Part shown: piece by piece, positions 1 to 7,219 of the stretch
Position numbering within the stretch: position 1 is the stretch's first letter
How the letters are laid out: each line of letters opens with the position of its first letter
Source: Gammaproteobacteria bacterium
GTDB taxonomy: Bacteria; Pseudomonadota; Gammaproteobacteria; S012-40
Length of the DNA stretch: 15,118 nucleotides
Reading direction: 5' to 3'
Assembly (NCBI GenBank): GCA_015491615.1
Contig: WFVN01000219.1
Span: forward strand, 1-15,118
Program-made: the position numbers and the translations under genes
The notes under the pieces: generated by a model
The model's input: the letters and a program-made list of their open reading frames with translations, nothing else
Database searches by the model: none
What the model was told of the DNA's origin: nothing

Positions 1-807
1 GTGGTAGGCGTCGGCGGACAGGCCGCAGCCCAGATACTCGGCGTAGATGGTCGCCCCGCGGGCCTTGGCGTGTTCGTACTCCTCCAGCACCAGGACGCCG
101 GCGCCGTCGCTGAGGACGAAACCGTCGCGGTCGCGGTCCCAGGGGCGGCTGGCGGTCTGGGGGTCGTCGTTGCGGGTGGAGAGGGCGCGCGCGGCGCAGA
201 ACCCGCCCAGGCCGGTGGGGGTGGTGGCCATCTCCGCCCCGCCGGCGACCATGACGTCCGCCTCCCCCACCTGGATCAGGCGCGCCGCCTCGCCGATGCT
301 GTGAGTACCCGTGGTGCAGGCGGTGACGATGGCCAGGTTGGGCCCTTTCATGCCGAACATCATGGAGACGTGCCCGGAGATCATGTTGATGATGTTGCTA
401 GGCACGAAAAAGGGAGAGATCTTGCGCGGCCCGCCCTTGAGGTAGGCCTCGTAACCCTTTTCGATCCCCTCCACACCGCCGATGCCGGAACCGATGATGA
501 CCCCGTAGCGCTCGGCCTCGCCCTCTGTCACCTCCAGTCCGGCGTCACGGATCGCCTGGCAGGCGGCGGCGACGCCGTAATGGATGAAAGGGGCCATTTT
601 CTTGATGTCTTTGCGGGGGATGTAAGCACTGGCGTCGAATCCCCGCACCGATCCCCCGAAACGGGTGGGAAAGGCGCTCACGTCGAAGTGCTCGATGGGC
701 GCGATCCCACTGTTGCCGGCGAGAACGTTCTCCCAACTGGAGGGCACGTCCAGCCCCACCGGCCCGACCATCCCCAGACCGGTGACCACGACTCGTCTCT
801 TGCTCAC
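1..807 (-). CDS. fabF: beta-ketoacyl-ACP synthase II (FabF), 3' part cut by window edge
   Basis: Condensing enzyme of the fatty acid elongation cycle: joins malonyl-ACP to a growing acyl-ACP with loss of CO2, in the cytoplasm. The visible 269 codons start at a GTG (805-807) preceded by AAGGTGA five bases upstream and read VSKRRVVVTGLGMVGPVG, a typical KAS II N-terminus. The nucleophile cysteine lies in TACTTGTHS at codon 164 (316-318), the same place as the E. coli active-site Cys163 counted without Met. The visible part ends in SADAYH, so the two catalytic histidines further downstream (about 303 and 340 in E. coli) are outside the window. The family is about 413 residues long. It is the last visible gene of the minus-strand fab operon, 73 bp after acpP with a terminator-like hairpin between them. 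The GTG start is well supported because no other start fits the family N-terminus. Confidence 0.96.
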   Translation of the reverse strand, partial: MSKRRVVVTGLGMVGPVGLDVPSSWENVLAGNSGIAPIEHFDVSAFPTRFGGSVRGFDASAYIPRKDIKKMAPFIHYGVAAACQAIRDAGLEVTEGEAERYGVIIGSGIGGVEGIEKGYEAYLKGGPRKISPFFVPSNIINMISGHVSMMFGMKGPNLAIVTACTTGTHSIGEAARLIQVGEADVMVAGGAEMATTPTGLGGFCAARALSTRNDDPQTASRPWDRDRDGFVLSDGAGVLVLEEYEHAKARGATIYAEYLGCGLSADAYH

Positions 808-827
808 GGATTCACCTTGGCTCCAAG

Positions 828-858
828 AAAAAGGCCGAAACCCGGATGGTCACGGCCT
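828..858 (-). terminator. possible intrinsic terminator/attenuator between acpP and fabF
   Basis: Read on the minus strand, AGGCCG (853-858) pairs perfectly with CGGCCT (832-837), and TTTTT follows at 828-832. The 15-base loop holds an inner ACC/GGT pairing that could lengthen the stem. The hairpin begins 23 bp after the acpP stop codon and ends 20 bp before fabF. The position suits partial termination, making more acpP than fabF mRNA. The stem is short, so efficiency is uncertain. Confidence 0.5.
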
Positions 859-880
859 CTCACGCCCTGACGACGCCCGG

Positions 881-1120
881 TTACTGCTGGACGTGGGACT
901 CGATGTACTTGATGGCATCCTCGACGGTGGCGATCTTCTCCGCCTCTTCGTCTGGGATCTCGCAATCGAACTCTTCTTCGAGAGCCATGACCAGCTCCAC
1001 GGTATCCAGGGAATCGGCGCCCAGATCGTCCACGAAGGAGGCCTCGCGGGTCACCTGTTCCTCGCTCACGCCCAACTGCTCGACCACGATCTTCTTAACT
1101 CGTTCTTCGATGTCGCTCAT
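881..1120 (-). CDS. acpP: acyl carrier protein (AcpP)
   Basis: Small acidic carrier (79 residues) that holds growing acyl chains on a 4'-phosphopantetheine arm and passes them between the Fab enzymes and to PlsX. The attachment serine is Ser37 in the motif DDLGADSLDTVELVM, followed by the acidic helix II/III stretch EEEFDCEIPDEEAEKI that docks partner enzymes. The ATG at 1118-1120 was chosen because GGGAGGAAA sits just upstream and the protein then matches the usual ACP length. The frame stays open 27 codons further upstream, but that extension looks like non-coding sequence. The gene lies between fabG and fabF as in E. coli and Pseudomonas. The 95-bp gap before it may hold its own promoter. 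It is one of the surest calls in the window. Confidence 0.98.
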   Translation of the reverse strand: MSDIEERVKKIVVEQLGVSEEQVTREASFVDDLGADSLDTVELVMALEEEFDCEIPDEEAEKIATVEDAIKYIESHVQQ

Positions 1121-1169
1121 GATTCTAGTTTCCTCCCAACGATGGTGCGCAGCGCCGAGCTGCGCCGGT

Positions 1170-1175
1170 ATTGTA
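1170..1175 (-). promoter_or_regulatory. possible -10 element of an acpP promoter
   Basis: On the minus strand the fabG-acpP gap contains TACAAT, five of six bases of the sigma70 -10 consensus, in an AT-richer patch. No convincing -35 lies at normal spacing; the nearest TTG-like hexamer, TTGTGG at 1196-1201, would need a 20-bp spacer. acpP is known to have its own promoter in E. coli, so the position is sensible, but the sequence support is weak. Confidence 0.3.
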
Positions 1176-1215
1176 TTGAAATCGCGCCGGCAAAACCACA
1201 AACGGCCCGGCCGGC

Positions 1216-1959
1216 TCAGGCCATGTACATACCGCCGTTGACGTGCAACGTCTCACCGGTGATGTAACCCGCCGCCGGCGAGGCGAGGAAGGCCACCGCC
1301 TCCGCCACTTCCCGGGCCTCGCCGAAGCGCCCCACGGGGACGTTGGCGAGCAGGGCCTGGCGTTGTTCCTCGCTCAGGGCGCGGGTCATGTCGGTGTCGA
1401 TGAAACCCGGCGCGACGGCGTTGACGGTGATGCCGCGCGCGCCCACTTCCCGCGCCAGGGACTTGGTGAAGCCGATCATGCCCGCCTTGGCGGCGGCGTA
1501 GTTGGTCTGACCGGCGTTGCCCATGGCCGCCACCACCGAGGCGATGTTGACGATGCGCCCGTAGCGGGCCTTCATCATCGGCCGCAGACAGGCCCTGCAC
1601 AGTCGATAGACGGAAGTGAGGTTGGTGTCCAGCACCTTCGCCCACTGCTCCTCCCCCATGCGCATGAGGAGGTTGTCCTGGGTGATGCCGGCGTTGTTCA
1701 CCAACACCTGGACGGGGCCGAAGCGTTCCTGCACGGTCTTCACCACCGACTCCACCGAAGCGCCGTCGGTGACGTCCAGCACCAGGCCGGTACCACTCAC
1801 GCCGGTCGCCTCCAGGCCCTCGGCGATGGCCTGGGCGCCGGCCTCGGAGGTGGCGGTGCCCACCACCGTCATGCCGCGCGCTCCCAGGGCGTGGGCGATG
1901 GCCTGACCGATGCCGCGCGAGGCACCGGTCACCAGGGCGACGATCTTGGACTCATCCAT
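1216..1959 (-). CDS. fabG: 3-oxoacyl-ACP reductase (FabG)
   Basis: NADPH-dependent reductase that turns 3-oxoacyl-ACP into 3-hydroxyacyl-ACP, the first reduction of each elongation cycle. At 247 residues it is a classical short-chain dehydrogenase: cofactor-binding TGASRGIG at 11-18, NNAG at 88-91, and the catalytic set Asn113, Ser141, Tyr154 and Lys158 (the last two in NYAAAKAG). The C-terminus GYITGETLHVNGGMYMA is typical of FabG. The ATG at 1957-1959 follows GGAGGAG, which lies inside the 3' end of fabD; the two genes overlap by 8 bp, so translation is probably coupled. Many SDR paralogues exist, but this one's place between fabD and acpP makes the housekeeping FabG role firm. Confidence 0.98.
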   Translation of the reverse strand: MDESKIVALVTGASRGIGQAIAHALGARGMTVVGTATSEAGAQAIAEGLEATGVSGTGLVLDVTDGASVESVVKTVQERFGPVQVLVNNAGITQDNLLMRMGEEQWAKVLDTNLTSVYRLCRACLRPMMKARYGRIVNIASVVAAMGNAGQTNYAAAKAGMIGFTKSLAREVGARGITVNAVAPGFIDTDMTRALSEEQRQALLANVPVGRFGEAREVAEAVAFLASPAAGYITGETLHVNGGMYMA

Positions 1960-2902
1960 GGGCGGTCTCCTCCATGGCCGCGAGGGCGGCTTCCAGGGTC
2001 TTGAGGTCGAACACGGGCAAGGTGATCACGGACCGTTCGATGCGCCGATTGAGGCCGGTGAGGACCTTGCCGGGGCCGGCCTCCACGAAGGTGTCCACAC
2101 CGTCCCCGTGCAGCTTGCGCACCGTCTCCACCCAACGCACCGGCGAGTGGAGCTGGCGTACCAGGGCGTCGCGGATGCGTTCCGGGTCTTCGTAGGCGGC
2201 CACGTCGGCATTGTGGATCACCGGCACCTCGGGGGTGCGGATGGGGACCTCGGCGAGTCGCTCGGCGAGACGCTCGGCGGCAGGGCGCATGAGGGCACAG
2301 TGGGACGGAGCGCTCACCGCCAGGGGCACGACGCGCTTGGCGCCGGCCTCGCGGGCAGCGGCCGCGACACGGTCCACCGCCGCCTTGTGCCCGGCCACCA
2401 CCACCTGCCCCGGGGCGTTGAAGTTGACCGCATCCACCACCTCGTCACCGGCGGCCTGGGCGCACAGGCCGCGCACGGTGTCGTCGTCGAGACCGAGGAT
2501 GGCCGCCATGGCGCCGCTGCCCTCGGGCACCGCCTGCTGCATGAGACGACCACGCTCGGCCACCAGGGGCACGGCGTCGCCGAGGTCCATGGCACCGGCG
2601 GCCACCAGGGCGCTGTACTCGCCGAGGCTGTGACCGGCCATGGCCACGCCCCTCGATCCGCCCTCGTCCCGCCACAGGCGGTACACCGCCACTCCGGCGG
2701 CGAGCAGGACCGGCTGCGTGTTCTCGGTACGGTTCAGGTCTGCTTCCGGGCCTTCCTGGGCGAGGCGCCACAGGTCCAGGCCGAGGGCATCGCTGGCCTC
2801 CTCGAAAGTCTCTCGGACCTGCGCCCTGGCCTCGCCCAGCTCGGCCAGCATGCCCAGCGATTGGGCGCCCTGACCGGGAAAGACGATTCCGATGTCGCTC
2901 AT
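1952..2902 (-). CDS. fabD: malonyl-CoA:ACP transacylase (FabD)
   Basis: Moves the malonyl group from CoA to ACP, supplying the two-carbon donor for FabH, FabF and FabB. The 316-residue protein has the N-terminal FPGQGAQ with Gln11 of the oxyanion hole, the nucleophile Ser92 in GHSLGEYSALV, Arg117 that binds the malonyl carboxylate, and the catalytic His201 in SAPSHCALM. All match E. coli FabD numbering. The ATG at 2900-2902 has GAGGTGA upstream at good spacing. It lies 25 bp after fabH and overlaps fabG by 8 bp. Length and motifs are standard, with no sign of damage. Confidence 0.98.
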   Translation of the reverse strand: MSDIGIVFPGQGAQSLGMLAELGEARAQVRETFEEASDALGLDLWRLAQEGPEADLNRTENTQPVLLAAGVAVYRLWRDEGGSRGVAMAGHSLGEYSALVAAGAMDLGDAVPLVAERGRLMQQAVPEGSGAMAAILGLDDDTVRGLCAQAAGDEVVDAVNFNAPGQVVVAGHKAAVDRVAAAAREAGAKRVVPLAVSAPSHCALMRPAAERLAERLAEVPIRTPEVPVIHNADVAAYEDPERIRDALVRQLHSPVRWVETVRKLHGDGVDTFVEAGPGKVLTGLNRRIERSVITLPVFDLKTLEAALAAMEETAHG

Positions 2903-2927
2903 GGACCGTTCACCTCAGTCGTTGTCG

Positions 2928-3887
2928 TCAGTACACCAGCAGGGCGGAGCCCCAGGTAAAGCCACCGCCGAAAGCCTCCAGGAGCAGAGTCTCTCCGCGG
3001 CGGATGCGACCGTCGCGCACGGCAGTATCCAGGGCCAGCGGGATGGAGGCGGCGGAGGTGTTGCCTTGCTCCTCGATGGTGACGATGACCCGCTCCATGG
3101 GCAAGCCGAGCTTACGGGCGGTGGCACGGATGATGCGGATATTGGCCTGATGGGGCACCAGCCAGTCCACCGATCCTTGTTCCAGACCATTGGCGGCGAG
3201 GGTCTCGTCGACGATGGCCCCGAGGGTGTTCACCGCCACCCGGAACACCTCGTTGCCACTCATGCGAATGTGGGGATTGCCCCCCGGAGGGGGATCGGAG
3301 ACACCGCCGTCGGTAGTGAGGAGATGCTGATAACGACCGTCAGCGTGCAGATGGGTGGAAACGATGCCCGGCTCGTCACTGGCCCGCAGGATCACGGCGC
3401 CGGCTCCGTCGCCGAACAGGATGCAGGTACTGCGGTCGCTCCAATCGACGATTCGCGACATGGTCTCCGCTCCCACCACCAGGGCACAACGGGCACCGCC
3501 GGTCTGGATGAAGCGGTTGGCCACGTCCAGGGCATAGACGAAGCCGGTACACACCGCCTGCACGTCGAAGGCCGGACAGTCGCCCAGCTCCAGGCGCGCC
3601 TGCAAAAGGCAGGCAGTGCTGGGAAAGACCCGGTCGGGAGTGGTGGTGGCGACGATCACCAGGTCGATGTCCGCCGGCCTCACGGCCGCCGCCTCCATGG
3701 CTCGCCGTGCGGCCTGCTCGGCCAGGTCGCAAGTAGTCTGACCAGCGGCGGCGAGGTGACGGCGGCGGATGCCGGTACGCTCCACGATCCACTGATCGGA
3801 GGTGTCCACCATCCGTTCCAGATCGTGATTGGTGAGGACCTTTTCCGGGAGATGGCTGCCGGTACCGGCGATGCGGGAATAGGTCAC
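2928..3887 (-). CDS. fabH: beta-ketoacyl-ACP synthase III (FabH)
   Basis: Starts fatty acid synthesis by condensing acetyl-CoA with malonyl-ACP. With the GTG at 3885-3887 the protein is 319 residues and begins VTYSRIAGTGSHLPEKVLTN, the usual FabH N-terminus. The catalytic triad is complete: Cys113 (AVCTGFVYAL), His246 (VPHQANIRI) and Asn276 (EEQGNTSAAS). The start GTG shares bases with the plsX stop (GTGA, 4-bp overlap), so it is probably translated by coupling from plsX. The reading frame is open for 83 more codons upstream, but that is the antisense-free interior of plsX and has no FabH character. Having fabH here resembles E. coli; as far as I know Pseudomonas aeruginosa lacks it at this place. 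Confidence 0.97.
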   Translation of the reverse strand: MTYSRIAGTGSHLPEKVLTNHDLERMVDTSDQWIVERTGIRRRHLAAAGQTTCDLAEQAARRAMEAAAVRPADIDLVIVATTTPDRVFPSTACLLQARLELGDCPAFDVQAVCTGFVYALDVANRFIQTGGARCALVVGAETMSRIVDWSDRSTCILFGDGAGAVILRASDEPGIVSTHLHADGRYQHLLTTDGGVSDPPPGGNPHIRMSGNEVFRVAVNTLGAIVDETLAANGLEQGSVDWLVPHQANIRIIRATARKLGLPMERVIVTIEEQGNTSAASIPLALDTAVRDGRIRRGETLLLEAFGGGFTWGSALLVY

Positions 3888-4903
3888 ACCGCCTGCCTCT
3901 GTTGCAGTTGCCGGGACAGCAGTTGACTGATGCGCTTGGGCACTTGCTTCTCCACCTCGGTCACCGCCACCGAGATGGCGTTGCCGAAGGCGACCTCGTC
4001 GGCGCCGCCGTGGCTCTTGATGACGATGCCGCGCAAGCCCACCAGCGAAGCGCCGTTGTATTGACGTGGATCGATGCGTTCCTTGAAGCGCTTGAGCACC
4101 GGGGCGGCCAGCAGAGCAGCCAGACGACCGTACCAACCCGTCTTGAAGGACTCGCGCAAGAAATGGCCGATCATCTTCGCCACCCCTTCGCTGGCCTTGA
4201 GAGCGACATTACCCTCGAAACCGTCGCACACCACCACGTCCACCTCGCCACTGAAGATGCCGTCGCCCTCCACGAAGCCGGCGTAGTCCAGGTCTGAAGC
4301 GACGAGAAGTTCCGCCGCCCCCTTCACCTTTTCGTTGCCTTTGATCTCTTCCTCGCCGATGTTGAGGAGTCCGATGCGAGGGGACGGGTTGTTGTCCACG
4401 GCGCTGGCCAGCACCGAACCCATGACGGCGAACTGGAACAGGTTCTCCGGGGTGGAGTCCACGTTCGCCCCCAGGTCGAGGACATGGCAATGCCCCCGCG
4501 TGGTGGGGAGGGCCGTACAAATGGCCGGCCGGTCGATGCCGGGCAGGGTCTTGAGGACGTAGCGGGCGGTGGCCATGAGGGCGCCGGTGTTGCCGGCGGA
4601 TACGCAGGCGTCCGCCTCGCCCCGCTTCACCAGTTCCAAGGCCACGCGCATGGAGGAGTCCTTCTTGTAGCGCAGGGCCTGGGACGGAGGCTCGTCCATG
4701 CCCACCTGCTGGGAGGCGTGGACGATGCGCAGACGCTCGGCGGTGACGCCGCACTGCGTCAGGGCGTCCTGGATACGCCCTTCGTCACCCACCAGGATCA
4801 GGCGCAGTCCCGGATGACGACGCAGGGCGGCAGCGGCCGCCGGGACGACCACCGCCACGCCATGGTCGCCACCCATCGCATCCAGTGCGATGGTCTGGGT
4901 CAA
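3884..4903 (-). CDS. plsX: phosphate acyltransferase (PlsX)
   Basis: Peripheral membrane enzyme that converts acyl-ACP and phosphate to acyl-phosphate, the donor for PlsY in phospholipid synthesis. The 339-residue sequence shows the family signatures LDAMGGDHG (7-15), SAGNTGALMA (102-111), LDLGANVD, NIGEEEIKGN, CDGFEGNVALK and YNGASLVGLRGIVIKSHG. The start codon is TTG (4901-4903). The next candidate, ATG at codon 10, would remove the conserved LDAMGGD strand, so TTG is preferred. It follows the rpmF stop by a single base, with AGGAAG inside the end of rpmF as the likely ribosome site. The 3' end overlaps the fabH GTG. The weak start suggests that PlsX output depends on rpmF translation. Confidence 0.96.
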   Translation of the reverse strand: MTQTIALDAMGGDHGVAVVVPAAAAALRRHPGLRLILVGDEGRIQDALTQCGVTAERLRIVHASQQVGMDEPPSQALRYKKDSSMRVALELVKRGEADACVSAGNTGALMATARYVLKTLPGIDRPAICTALPTTRGHCHVLDLGANVDSTPENLFQFAVMGSVLASAVDNNPSPRIGLLNIGEEEIKGNEKVKGAAELLVASDLDYAGFVEGDGIFSGEVDVVVCDGFEGNVALKASEGVAKMIGHFLRESFKTGWYGRLAALLAAPVLKRFKERIDPRQYNGASLVGLRGIVIKSHGGADEVAFGNAISVAVTEVEKQVPKRISQLLSRQLQQRQAV

Positions 4904-4904
4904 G

Positions 4905-5090
4905 TCAGTCTTCCTGCCCGTCGACGTCGATGACCTTCTTGCCGCGGTAGTAACCGTCGGGGGTCACGTGGTGGCGCAGGTGGGTCTCGCCGGAGGTGGG
5001 ATCCACCGACAGGGTGGGCGCCTTGAGGGCGTCGTGGGAGCGGCGCATGCCGCGCTTGGAACGGGTCTTGCGATTCTGCTGAACGGCCAT
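4905..5090 (-). CDS. rpmF: 50S ribosomal protein L32
   Basis: Small basic protein (61 residues) of the large ribosomal subunit. It begins MAVQQNRKTRSKRGMRRSHDAL, the standard bacterial L32 N-terminus, and continues through HLRHHVTPDGYYRGKKV. The zinc-binding cysteine pairs found in some bacterial L32 proteins are absent, as in enterobacteria. The ATG at 5088-5090 has AAGGAG upstream at about seven bases. It lies 18 bp after yceD and one base before plsX, the conserved yceD-rpmF-plsX order that ties ribosome assembly to lipid synthesis. The acidic C-terminal tail (IDVDGQED) also overlaps the plsX ribosome-binding site. Confidence 0.98.
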   Translation of the reverse strand: MAVQQNRKTRSKRGMRRSHDALKAPTLSVDPTSGETHLRHHVTPDGYYRGKKVIDVDGQED

Positions 5091-5108
5091 CGATCGGCTC
5101 CTTCTGGT

Positions 5109-5633
5109 CTAATGTTCTCTCCGCCCCTTGAGCTGGGCGAGTACGGCGAAGGGGTTCTCCCTTCCCGGGGATTCGTCGTCGCGTCCTTCACCGCCACCCA
5201 GGCGCGGCTGGCAGTCCTCGCGTTCGTGCTTCGGTATCATGGGCAGGGCGAGCAGGAGCTCGTCCTCCACCAGATCGCGCAGCTTGAGTTCGTTACGTTC
5301 GAGCACCACCGGCTCGTAACCATGCTCGGCGATCCGCTCCGCCGCGCCCGGCTCGCGGGTGAAGCCCAGGCGCACCTCGCGCCGCACGCGCATCTCCCAC
5401 GGCCCGAGGCACCGCTGGCAAACGAGCCGCAGGCGCGCGTCCAGGGTCATCACGGCGAAGGGGATGCCCCGCTCGTCCTCATCAAAAGACAACGACAGAA
5501 CCACCTCGCCTTCCTGATCGCTCAGGAATTCGGCCAGGCGGTCCATATCGTCCAAACCGAGCTCGCCCGCGACGACCGTGCGCATCTCGCACAGGCGCAA
5601 AGGCGCGATGAAAACGGGCAGCGGTCGCGACAT
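5109..5633 (-). CDS. yceD: YceD/DUF177 family protein
   Basis: Member of the DUF177 family linked to 23S rRNA accumulation; the mechanism is not settled. With the ATG at 5631-5633 the protein is 174 residues and aligns end to end, by eye, with E. coli YceD. It has the central CQRC motif (Cys72, Cys75), the acidic VEDELLLALPMIPKH block (122-136), a third cysteine at 141, and the C-terminal NPFAVLAQLK box. An in-frame ATG ten codons upstream (5663) is unlikely because those codons lie inside the -35 to -10 region of a strong promoter. No Shine-Dalgarno is visible before either ATG, and the promoter predicts only about 0-3 nt of leader. It is the first gene of the lipid operon. Confidence 0.93.
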   Translation of the reverse strand: MSRPLPVFIAPLRLCEMRTVVAGELGLDDMDRLAEFLSDQEGEVVLSLSFDEDERGIPFAVMTLDARLRLVCQRCLGPWEMRVRREVRLGFTREPGAAERIAEHGYEPVVLERNELKLRDLVEDELLLALPMIPKHEREDCQPRLGGGEGRDDESPGRENPFAVLAQLKGRREH

Positions 5634-5642
5634 TGGGCGGCA

Positions 5643-5671
5643 ATGATAGTCGTGCCTTTCCATACTGTCAA
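5643..5671 (-). promoter_or_regulatory. strong sigma70 promoter of the yceD-rpmF-plsX-fab operon
   Basis: Read on the minus strand: a perfect -35 TTGACA (5666-5671), exactly 17 bp of spacer, then -10 TATCAT (5643-5648, five of six consensus bases). The predicted +1 is near 5636-5633, i.e. within three bases of the yceD ATG at 5633. This is the best promoter in the window by inspection. It is well placed for the whole minus-strand operon, since no comparable signal was seen before plsX, fabH, fabD or fabG. Confidence 0.8.
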
Positions 5672-5722
5672 AAAAGGTCCCGAGGAAGGTTTGAGCAACT
5701 TATCTTGGACCATCGCCGCGCC

Positions 5723-5752
5723 TTGACATTCCCTCCCTGCGCTGGAGAACAT
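5723..5752 (+). promoter_or_regulatory. candidate promoter of pycA-pycB-maf
   Basis: The 154-bp gap between yceD and pycA contains a perfect -35 TTGACA at 5723-5728 on the plus strand. The best -10 at 18 bp is GAACAT (5747-5752), only three of six consensus bases. If used, the transcript would begin near 5759 and carry a leader of about 29 nt. The good -35 with poor -10 would fit a promoter that needs an activator, but it may also be chance. Confidence 0.35.
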
Positions 5753-5787
5753 GGCTCTTCACATGGGCAAAGACCCGGCCGAGCGCC

Positions 5788-7206
5788 ATGATCCGCAAGA
5801 TCCTCATCGCCAACCGGGGTGAAATCGCGGTGCGCATCGTGCGCGCCTGTGCCGAACTGGGCATCACCTCGGTGGTCATCTATACAGAGGCCGACCGCCA
5901 CGCCCTGCACGTGAAGAAGGCGGACGAGGCTTATCACATCGGCCCCGATTCCATCGCCGGCTATCTGAACATCCACCGCATCGTCAACCTGGCGGTGGCC
6001 ACCGCCTGCGACGCCATCCACCCTGGCTACGGTTTTCTTTCCGAGAACGCCGATTTCGCCCGCGCCTGCGAAGAGCGGGGGATCCTATTCATCGGCCCCA
6101 CGGCGGAGGTGATCGCCCGCATGGGCGACAAGACCCAGGCGCGCCAGGCGATGATGGAGGCTGGCATCCCCGTGGTGCCGGGCAGCGAGGGCAACCTCGC
6201 CGACGTGGACGAGGCCCTGGCCCTGGCCGAGGCCATCGGTTACCCGGTGATGGTCAAGGCCACCTCCGGTGGCGGCGGGCGTGGCATCCGCCGATGCGAC
6301 GACCCTCAGGCCCTGCGCGAGGCTTTCCCGCGCGTGGTCTCCGAGGCGAGCAAAGCCTTCGGGCGCGCCGAAGTCTTCCTGGAGAAGTTCATCGAGCAAC
6401 CGCGCCACATCGAGGTGCAGATCCTCGCCGACCACCACGGCCACGTGGTGCACCTTTTCGAGCGCGACTGCTCCCTGCAACGGCGCCACCAGAAGCTGGT
6501 GGAGATCGCCCCCTCGCCGCAACTGGACGAGGCGCAGCGGCAAAGGGTGTGCGACTACGCCGTGCGCGCGGCGCGCGCGGTGGGTTACCGCAATGCCGGC
6601 ACGGTGGAGTTCCTCCTCGATCACGAGGGAAATTTCTACTTCATGGAGATGAACACCCGCCTGCAGGTGGAACACCCGGTCACCGAGGCCATCACCGGCA
6701 TTGACATCGTCGCCGAACAAATCCGCATCGCCCAGGGCGACCCCCTCCCCTTCTCCCAGGAGGACATCCGGCGACGCGGTTTCGCCATGGAGTTCCGCAT
6801 CAACGCCGAAGACCCGAAGAACGACTTTCTCCCCTGCTTCGGCCGCATCACCCGCTATTTCGCCCCTGGCGGCCCGGGGACGCGCACCGACGGAGCCATC
6901 TATACCGGCTACCGGATCCCGCCCCACTACGACTCCATGTGCGTCAAGCTCATCACCTGGGCCCTGGACTGGGAGCAGCTCCTGCGCCGCTCCCGGCGCG
7001 CCCTGAAGGACCTCACCGTAGACGGGGTGCGCACCACCATTCCCTATCATCTGGAGATCCTGGGCAACGAGGAATTCCGCAGCGGTCGCATCGACACCGC
7101 CTTCGTGGAGCGTCATCCGGAGTTGGTGGACTACTCCACCCGCCGCCCGCCGCGCGAGCTGGCCGCCGCCATCGCCGCCGCCATCGCCGCCCATCAGCGT
7201 CTGTAG
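5788..7206 (+). CDS. pycA: pyruvate carboxylase subunit A (biotin carboxylase)
   Basis: ATP-grasp enzyme that carboxylates biotin with bicarbonate and ATP; its carrier is the biotinyl domain of the next gene product. The 472 residues run as the preATP-grasp fold (MIRKILIANRGEIAVRIVRA), the glycine loop SGGGGRGIRR (160-169) next to Lys159, ERDCSLQRRHQK with Lys236, and the active-site block MEMNTRLQVEHP with Glu287, Asn289, Arg291 and Glu295. The C-terminal biotin carboxylase domain is followed by an Ala-rich tail not seen in E. coli AccC (449 residues). Sequence alone cannot fully separate PycA from AccC. The immediately following carboxyltransferase gene and the 472-residue length, like Pseudomonas PycA, favour pyruvate carboxylase. 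The ATG at 5788 has only a weak ribosome site. Confidence 0.9.
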   Translation: MIRKILIANRGEIAVRIVRACAELGITSVVIYTEADRHALHVKKADEAYHIGPDSIAGYLNIHRIVNLAVATACDAIHPGYGFLSENADFARACEERGILFIGPTAEVIARMGDKTQARQAMMEAGIPVVPGSEGNLADVDEALALAEAIGYPVMVKATSGGGGRGIRRCDDPQALREAFPRVVSEASKAFGRAEVFLEKFIEQPRHIEVQILADHHGHVVHLFERDCSLQRRHQKLVEIAPSPQLDEAQRQRVCDYAVRAARAVGYRNAGTVEFLLDHEGNFYFMEMNTRLQVEHPVTEAITGIDIVAEQIRIAQGDPLPFSQEDIRRRGFAMEFRINAEDPKNDFLPCFGRITRYFAPGGPGTRTDGAIYTGYRIPPHYDSMCVKLITWALDWEQLLRRSRRALKDLTVDGVRTTIPYHLEILGNEEFRSGRIDTAFVERHPELVDYSTRRPPRELAAAIAAAIAAHQRL

Positions 7207-7219
7207 AACCGAGGAGCCG

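Noticed and set aside
1..870. Open frame on the plus strand at the left edge
   Set aside because: Antisense to fabF, whose active-site cysteine motif and N-terminus are unmistakable.
1121..1201. N-terminal extension of acpP by 27 codons
   Set aside because: ACP length and the strong GGGAGG site fix the start at 1120; the extension covers the probable acpP promoter.
3888..4136. N-terminal extension of fabH by 83 codons
   Set aside because: The added residues fall inside plsX and are Arg/Gln-rich noise; FabH proteins begin at the GTG at 3887.
5788..7206. accC of acetyl-CoA carboxylase
   Set aside because: No accB neighbour; the longer C-terminus and adjacency to pycB favour pycA. Dual use with an AccB encoded elsewhere remains possible.
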